Source of the DNA: Mycolicibacterium aurum
GTDB lineage: Bacteria > Actinomycetota > Actinomycetes > Mycobacteriales > Mycobacteriaceae
Assembly (NCBI RefSeq): GCF_900637195.1
Contig: NZ_LR134356.1
Coordinates: forward strand, 3,906,001-3,970,000
Direction: 5' to 3'
DNA length: 64,000 bases
The notes under the pieces are model-generated. The model did no database searches. It saw nothing but the letters and a program-made list of their open reading frames with translations, and was not told the origin of the DNA. Made by a program: the position numbers and the translations under genes. This document shows, in pieces, positions 59,475 to 64,000 of the stretch. Each line of letters opens with the position of its first letter. Within the stretch, counting starts at the first letter, position 1.

Positions 59475-60722
59475 TTAGGCCGGACGGGTGTGGCCGTCGC
59501 CCCACACGATCCATTTGGTCGACGTCAATTCGGGAAGCCCCATCGGTCCACGGGCATGCAGCTTCTGGGTGGAGATGCCGATCTCGGCACCGAAGCCGAA
59601 CTGCTCCCCGTCGGTGAACGCGGTCGACGCGTTCACCATCACCGCCGCCGCGTCCACTCGCTCGGTGAATCGTTGCGCAGCAGCATGATCGGTCGTGACG
59701 ATGGCTTCGGTGTGGCCCGTGCCGTACTCGTTGATGTGGTCGATCGCCGAGTCCAGGCCGTCGACAACGAGAAGCGCGATGTCCATGGAGAGGAACTCGG
59801 CACGCAGCTCGTCCTCCGACGGGTCGACGTGCACCGTGACGCCGGCCGCCTGCAGTGCATCGGTCAGCCTCGGCACGGCGGCACCGGCGATCGCGGAGTC
59901 GATCAACAGCGACTCCGCGGCGTTGCAGACACTCGGCCGCCGCGTCTTGGCGTTCAGAAGAATGCTCTCGGCCATGTCGAGGTCGGCCGATTCATGAACG
60001 TAGACATGGCAGTTGCCGACACCCGTTTCGATGGTGGGCACCTGCGCATCACGCACGACGGCGTCGATCAGACCGGCTCCGCCGCGCGGGATGACGACAT
60101 CGACGAGCCCGCGGGCCTGGATCAGATGCGTGACGCTGGTGCGGTCCTGGCTGGGCAGCAGCTGCACGGCGTCGACGTCGAGACCTTCGGTGGCCAGCGC
60201 GGCCCGCAGCGCGTCCACCAACGCTGCGTTGGAGCGGGCGGCCGACGAACTGCCGCGCAGCAGAACGGCGTTGCCGGACTTCAGCGTCAACCCGAAGGCG
60301 TCGACGGTGACGTTCGGACGACCCTCGTACACGATGCCGATGACGCCGAGGGGCACCCGCTGCTGACGTAGTTGAAGGCCGTTGGGCAGCGTGCGGCCGC
60401 GCAGCACCTCACCGATCGGGTCCGGCAGACCGGCGACCTGCCGCAGACCGTCGGCGATCCCTTCGACGCGGGCGGGATCCAGCGCGAGCCGGTCCAGCAT
60501 CGCGGTGGCAGTTCCTGCGGCGCGGGCAGCATCGAGATCGGCCTGGTTGGCCTCCAGGATCGCGCGCGTGTTCATCAAGACGTGGTCGGCGGCGGTGCGC
60601 AGTGCACTGTTCTTCGCGTCCGTGCGCAGTGTCGCCAGTTCGCGTGCCGCCGCGCGGGCTCGCCGGGCAGCGTCGTGCACCTGCTGGCGCACATCGGAGA
60701 CAGCGGGGGCCTGGACACTCAT
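59475..60722 (-). CDS. proA: gamma-glutamyl phosphate reductase
   Basis: A 415-residue aldehyde dehydrogenase-superfamily enzyme. VPLGVIGIVYEGRPNVTVDAFGL is the ProA signature, the catalytic Cys is in TRRPSVCNAAESLL, and FGFGAEIGISTQKLHARGPMGL is the C-terminal signature. It makes glutamate-5-semialdehyde for proline. ATG 60722 gives the family length. It is divergent from rbsK; the ahpC/ahpD genes that separate them in M. tuberculosis are absent. Confidence 0.96.
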   Translation of the reverse strand: MSVQAPAVSDVRQQVHDAARRARAAARELATLRTDAKNSALRTAADHVLMNTRAILEANQADLDAARAAGTATAMLDRLALDPARVEGIADGLRQVAGLPDPIGEVLRGRTLPNGLQLRQQRVPLGVIGIVYEGRPNVTVDAFGLTLKSGNAVLLRGSSSAARSNAALVDALRAALATEGLDVDAVQLLPSQDRTSVTHLIQARGLVDVVIPRGGAGLIDAVVRDAQVPTIETGVGNCHVYVHESADLDMAESILLNAKTRRPSVCNAAESLLIDSAIAGAAVPRLTDALQAAGVTVHVDPSEDELRAEFLSMDIALLVVDGLDSAIDHINEYGTGHTEAIVTTDHAAAQRFTERVDAAAVMVNASTAFTDGEQFGFGAEIGISTQKLHARGPMGLPELTSTKWIVWGDGHTRPA

Positions 60723-60794
60723 CAGGCCAGCGTATCGAACGTGTCCGCGGCATTCGACACGTGTCGACCGGCGCACCCACTAGCGTTGACCGTT

Positions 60795-61664
60795 ATGGCG
60801 ACCCGGCTCTGCGTGGTGGGCAGTGTCAACGCCGACCTGACGTTCACGGTCGACGCGCTGCCCCGGCCCGGACAGACGATTCTGGCCGGTTCGCTGGTCT
60901 CCGCCCCGGGCGGCAAGGGCGGCAACCAGGCGGTCGCAGCCGCGCGGGCCGGCGCCACGGTGCAGCTCGTCGCGGCGTTGGGCACCGACGGTGCCTCCCA
61001 CCAATTGCGCGATCACCTCAGCGCCAACGGCGTGAGCCTCGACGGTGTGGTCGCGGTGCCGGGACCCAGCGGCTCGGCCGCCATCCTCGTCGACTCCGCG
61101 GCCGAGAACTGCATCGTGGTGGCGCCGGGCGCGAACGCACACCTGAGCATGAGCGCACACGGCGTCCAGTCCGTGGTGGCCGACTCCGACGTGGTGCTGA
61201 TCTCGCTGGAGATTCCGCCTGATACCGCCGTCGCCGCGGCTCGCGTGGGACAGTCCGCCGGGGCGACTGTCGTGGTCAACGCCTCCCCTGCCTTGCTGGA
61301 TCCTGCCGTGCGGGCCGACCTCGCCGCGGCGGCCGACGTCATTGTCGTCAACGAGACCGAGGCCGACGACTGGCTCGACGACGACGGTGTGCGGGTGCCA
61401 CACCTGGTGATCACGCGCGGCGCTCAAGGTGCCACACACATCGGCGCAGAACGGTTCGACGTCGCAGCCCCTGCCGTGGAGCCGGTGGACACCACCGGCG
61501 CCGGCGACGTGTTCGCCGGCGTCCTGGCCGCGACGTGGCCCGAGGGGCTGCGCCGCGCACTGCAGCGGGCCTGTGCCGCGGGCGCGCTGGCCACTCTGGT
61601 TCCCGGTGCGGGCGACTGTGCGCCTTACAGTGAGGCTATCGAGGACGTCATCGACGCGTCCTGA
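60795..61664 (+). CDS. rbsK: ribokinase (PfkB family)
   Basis: A 289-residue PfkB kinase. LCVVGSVNADLTFTVDALPRPGQT and APGGKGGNQAVAAARAGA are the N-terminal ribokinase signatures, and VDTTGAGDVFAGVLAA is the C-terminal PfkB signature with the catalytic Asp. It phosphorylates ribose or a similar sugar; Rv2436 is the M. tuberculosis counterpart. No ribose transporter is adjacent. Confidence 0.92.
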   Translation: MATRLCVVGSVNADLTFTVDALPRPGQTILAGSLVSAPGGKGGNQAVAAARAGATVQLVAALGTDGASHQLRDHLSANGVSLDGVVAVPGPSGSAAILVDSAAENCIVVAPGANAHLSMSAHGVQSVVADSDVVLISLEIPPDTAVAAARVGQSAGATVVVNASPALLDPAVRADLAAAADVIVVNETEADDWLDDDGVRVPHLVITRGAQGATHIGAERFDVAAPAVEPVDTTGAGDVFAGVLAATWPEGLRRALQRACAAGALATLVPGAGDCAPYSEAIEDVIDAS

Positions 61665-61688
61665 CACCCGACGAGCGGAGGACCGCAC

Positions 61689-62552
61689 ATGACGACCGGA
61701 CCCCGCCCCCCTGGGACATCTCCCGCCCGCCCCCCTGGGACATCTCCCGCCCGCCCCCCTGAAGGTGACTGGCTCGGCACCCCCTTCCTCCACTTCACCC
61801 GCGAGGGCCCGTTCGGGGTGTGCCGGCTCGACCGGCCGGAGGCCCGCAACGCGATGACCCCGGCGATGTACTTCGGCATCAAGTACGCCGTCAAGCACGT
61901 CGACACCGACCCGGACCTCGCCGGGCTGCTCATCACGGGCACCGGCGATGTCTTCGCCCCTGGCGGTGACATGGGTGGCGGTGGGGCCGACAACTGGTTG
62001 ACGTTCGGCTCGGCGTTGGGCATGGACGCGCTGCCGTTCGACACCCTGCGGCAGTCGGTGAAGCCGGTGGTTGCCGCGGTCAACGGCCTGTGTCAGGGCG
62101 GCGGCATGCAGATCGCGCTGTGCGCCGACATCGCTGTGGTCAGCGACCGGGCCACGTTCCGCGTGCCCGAGCTCTACCGCGGAATCGCCGATACGTACTA
62201 CAGCCACATGCTGACGCGGCTGATCGGCCCGGTCCGCACCCGCGACCTGATGTTCACCGGCCGCACGCTCACCGCCGCCGAGGCTCACGACTGGGGGCTG
62301 ATCGCCCGGGTGGTGGCACACGACGACCTCGCCGACGCGGCCCGAGAGGTGCTCGGCCAGTGCTGCCGCACGGCGCCGGCAGCCCGGACGGTGATCAAGT
62401 CCAGCATCGACAACTACATCGGGCTTTACGACCGGATAGGTATGCAGGCCAGCCTGGGAGCTCCCGAATCGATCGAGGGCTTCCTGGCGTTCAAGGAACG
62501 CCGATCGCCGTCCTGGGTGCATCCCGATCTGCGGATCGACGGCCGACTCTAG
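61689..62552 (+). CDS. enoyl-CoA hydratase/isomerase family protein with proline-rich N-terminus
   Basis: A 287-residue crotonase-fold protein: VCRLDRPEARNAMTPAMYFG, FAPGGDMGGGGADN (oxyanion-hole loop) and VAAVNGLCQGGGMQIALCADIAV (second oxyanion hole) are clear. The first ~25 residues consist of an eight-residue repeat (PPGTSPAR) encoded by a 24-bp tandem repeat and are absent from normal family members. Translation may really begin elsewhere, but no other in-frame start with a good site was found before the conserved region. Substrate unknown. Confidence 0.88.
   Translation: MTTGPRPPGTSPARPPGTSPARPPEGDWLGTPFLHFTREGPFGVCRLDRPEARNAMTPAMYFGIKYAVKHVDTDPDLAGLLITGTGDVFAPGGDMGGGGADNWLTFGSALGMDALPFDTLRQSVKPVVAAVNGLCQGGGMQIALCADIAVVSDRATFRVPELYRGIADTYYSHMLTRLIGPVRTRDLMFTGRTLTAAEAHDWGLIARVVAHDDLADAAREVLGQCCRTAPAARTVIKSSIDNYIGLYDRIGMQASLGAPESIEGFLAFKERRSPSWVHPDLRIDGRL
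61705..61761. repeat. 24-bp tandem repeat inside the enoyl-CoA hydratase N-terminus
   Basis: Two identical 24-bp units (61705-61728, 61729-61752) and a partial third (61753-61761) beginning GCCCCCCTG. The unit is a whole number of codons, so copy-number changes keep the frame. Confidence 0.9.
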
Positions 62553-62556
62553 ATAG

Positions 62557-62572
62557 TTCAGCGTTGCCTGAA
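62557..62572. promoter_or_regulatory. inverted repeat upstream of the CmtR-like regulator
   Basis: TTCAG-CGTTGC-CTGAA lies 29 bases before the regulator's start, a usual place for ArsR-type autoregulation. Confidence 0.45.
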
Positions 62573-62600
62573 TACAAGTGTCGCTGTACTGTCTGCGAAC

Positions 62601-62927
62601 ATGCAGGTCCTGTCCAGCGACGCGCTGTCCCGTTTCGGATATGCCCTCTCGGATCCGACGCGCGCGAAGATCTTGCTGATCCTGCGGGACGGTCCGGGAT
62701 ATCCGTCCGAGCTCGCCGACCGCATCGGAGTGTCGCGCCAGATCCTGTCCAATCACCTTGCCTGCCTGCGCGGGTGCGGACTCGTCACCGTCAGCCCCGA
62801 GGGCAGGCGCAGCCGCTATGAGCTGACCGACCGTCGCATCGCCCACGCGCTGACCGACCTCGTGGACCTGGTCCTGGATGTGGACCCAGCGTGCTGTCCC
62901 GACAGCAACGAACAGGGCTGCTGCTGA
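62601..62927 (+). CDS. ArsR-family metal sensor, CmtR-like
   Basis: A 108-residue winged-helix repressor. The recognition region NHLACLRGCGLV places Cys55 and Cys59 as Cys57 and Cys61 of the M. tuberculosis Cd/Pb sensor CmtR, and Cys98-Cys99 may supply the third, C-terminal ligand (Cys102 in CmtR). A second Cys pair (107-108) ends the protein and is unusual. It overlaps the transporter gene by one base (TGATG), so the two are an operon and a metal-responsive efflux unit is likely. Confidence 0.88.
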   Translation: MQVLSSDALSRFGYALSDPTRAKILLILRDGPGYPSELADRIGVSRQILSNHLACLRGCGLVTVSPEGRRSRYELTDRRIAHALTDLVDLVLDVDPACCPDSNEQGCC

Positions 62928-63535
62928 TGACGGACACCGTTCACCGACGTGCCGTACTCACCCGTCGCGTCCGACTGCTCGTCGCCGCGACGATCACCTA
63001 CAACATCGTCGAGGCGATCATCGCTCTCACCGAGGGCACCCGGACCTCATCTGCGGCCCTCATCGGGTTCGGCCTCGACTCCCTCGTCGAGGTGTCCTCG
63101 GCCGCGGCGGTCGCGTGGCAGTTCTCCGCCAAAGACCCTGCGGTGCGCGAGAAGACCGCGTTGAGGTTCATCGCGTGCTCATTCTTCGTGCTGGCCGGCT
63201 ACGTCGCCATCGACGCCACGCTCTCGCTGGCGGGCCTTCGCGAGCCCCGCCCGTCGACGGTCGGCATCGCGCTCGCCGTGGCAAGCCTGGTGATCATGCC
63301 CGTCTTGTCGCTCGCCCAACGGCGCACCGGACGCGAGCTGGGTTCCGCCTCCGCGGTCGCCGACGCCAAACAGACGCTGCTGTGCACCTACCTGTCGGCG
63401 GTACTTCTCGGCGGCCTGGTGCTCAACGCTCTGTTCGGCTGGACGTGGGCCGATCCCGTTGCCGCGCTGGGCATCGCCGCACTCGCGGCGCGCGAGGGGG
63501 TCGACGCCTGGCGCGGCGATCCCTGCTGCGGCTGA
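62927..63535 (+). CDS. cation-efflux (CDF-like) membrane protein
   Basis: A 202-residue protein with five to six hydrophobic segments. The N-terminal TYNIVEAIIALTEGTRTSSAALIGFGLDSLVEVSSA resembles transmembrane helices 1-2 of cation diffusion facilitators, with Asp and Glu in place of the usual HxxxD site; the cytoplasmic metal-binding domain is missing and the protein ends GDPCCG. Pairing with a CmtR-like sensor suggests export of Cd, Pb or a related soft metal. It could equally be a divergent CDF of other specificity. Confidence 0.8.
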   Translation: MTDTVHRRAVLTRRVRLLVAATITYNIVEAIIALTEGTRTSSAALIGFGLDSLVEVSSAAAVAWQFSAKDPAVREKTALRFIACSFFVLAGYVAIDATLSLAGLREPRPSTVGIALAVASLVIMPVLSLAQRRTGRELGSASAVADAKQTLLCTYLSAVLLGGLVLNALFGWTWADPVAALGIAALAAREGVDAWRGDPCCG

Positions 63536-63612
63536 GGGGTACGCCGTCGTTGACACTGCAGTGAGGGCGATGACACGCCGAGCGGCTGCGCCATCAGCGC
63601 AGTCTCGACGAT

Positions 63613-64000
63613 TCAGTCCGTGGGGATCGCCCTCTCGATCTCATCCAGCCACGTGCGCGCGGACATGTCCGACGGTGCCCGCCAATCCCCGCGGGGCGAC
63701 AGCGATCCGCCGTGGGACACCTTGGGGCCGTTGGGTAGCGCGGACCGCTTGAACTGGGAGAACGAGTAGAAGCGCTGCGCGAACACCTGCAGCCAGTGCC
63801 GGATCTCCGTGAGCGAGTAGGCCGGCCGTTTGTCCGGCGGAAATCCTGGCGGCCAGTCACCGCGGTCCGCGTCACTCCAGGCGTGCCAGGCCAAAAATGC
63901 CACCTTGGACGGCCGGAATCCGAACCGCAGCACCTGGAACAGCGAGAAGTCCTGCAGCGCATAAGGTCCCACCTTGGCCTCGCTGCTCTGGATCTCTTCG
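63613..64000 (-). CDS. nadE: glutamine-dependent NAD+ synthetase, C-terminal end (cut by window edge)
   Basis: The visible ~128 C-terminal residues (SSEAKVGPYALQDFSLFQVLR, PSKVAFLAWHAWSDADRG, FYSFSQFKRSALPNGPKVS) match the end of the long, glutaminase-fused NadE of mycobacteria (Rv2438c). The frame remains open to position 64000, so the amidotransferase and most of the synthetase domain lie outside. It makes NAD from deamido-NAD. Confidence 0.9.
   Translation of the reverse strand, partial: EEIQSSEAKVGPYALQDFSLFQVLRFGFRPSKVAFLAWHAWSDADRGDWPPGFPPDKRPAYSLTEIRHWLQVFAQRFYSFSQFKRSALPNGPKVSHGGSLSPRGDWRAPSDMSARTWLDEIERAIPTD

Noticed and set aside
60780..62846. 688-codon minus-strand frame across rbsK and the enoyl-CoA hydratase
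   Set aside because: It spans two well-defined plus-strand genes and their gap with no recognisable motif, typical of high-GC antisense frames.

Overview
This is a window from a high-GC actinobacterial chromosome, almost certainly a Mycobacterium, probably an environmental, rapid-grower type (Mycolicibacterium). The main evidence is a gene order that follows the M. tuberculosis Rv2388c-Rv2438c backbone: hemW, sirA-cysH-che1, subI-cysTWA, GH15 trehalase, lepA, the Rv2405-Rv2411c homologues, rpsT, holA, comEC, comEA, degV-octT-gpgP-rsfS-nadD, vWA/MoxR, proA, rbsK and nadE. Mycobacterium-specific methylglucose lipopolysaccharide genes (octT, gpgP) agree with this. No rRNA, tRNA, CRISPR array, insertion sequence or prophage was seen. 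The genus call and all Rv numbers come from recalled family knowledge, not from a search.

Layout. 1-3.1 kb: start of a type I polyketide synthase (cut by the window edge), an NTF2-like protein and an F420-type oxidoreductase. 3.1-14.2 kb: hemW and the sulfur-assimilation block. The reductive genes (sirA, cysH, sirohydrochlorin chelatase) run rightward and the sulfate ABC importer (subI-cysT-cysW-cysA) runs leftward. Each is preceded by a tiny leaderless reading frame ending in a run of cysteine codons, followed by RNA structure able to hide the ribosome-binding site. Two CNNM/CorC-type membrane proteins lie between the operons. 14.2-20.9 kb: small membrane peptides, trehalase, an ANTAR protein, an aldo-keto reductase, two PknH-sensor-like lipoproteins and an NmrA-like reductase.

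20.9-27.9 kb is the most distinctive accessory block. It is an inorganic-carbon island: dabB, dabA, a P-II-like protein and a beta-carbonic anhydrase, then a small membrane protein, with a divergent TerC-family gene and a winged-helix regulator. Three copies of one imperfect palindrome lie upstream of dabB, terC and the small membrane gene, suggesting one regulon. 27.9-40.8 kb: conserved core (lepA, PemK-like protein, GNAT, CBS, RNase Z-like, the transglutaminase/alpha-E/ATP-grasp trio, rpsT, holA, comEC, comEA).

40.9-46.2 kb: accessory acyl-CoA dehydrogenase pair, SDR, dehydrogenase-like protein and a small secreted protein, placed where M. tuberculosis has eis. 46.3-49.6 kb: degV-octT-gpgP-rsfS-nadD. 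49.6-56.1 kb: a HutC-type regulator divergent from a permease, FGGY kinase and two FAD oxidoreductases, which looks like a complete uptake-phosphorylation-oxidation pathway for an unidentified polyol- or amine-like substrate. 56.1-64 kb: an AbiEi/DUF559-like protein, vWA and MoxR proteins, proA, rbsK, an enoyl-CoA hydratase, a CmtR-like metal sensor with a CDF-like transporter, and the 3' end of nadE, cut by the right edge.
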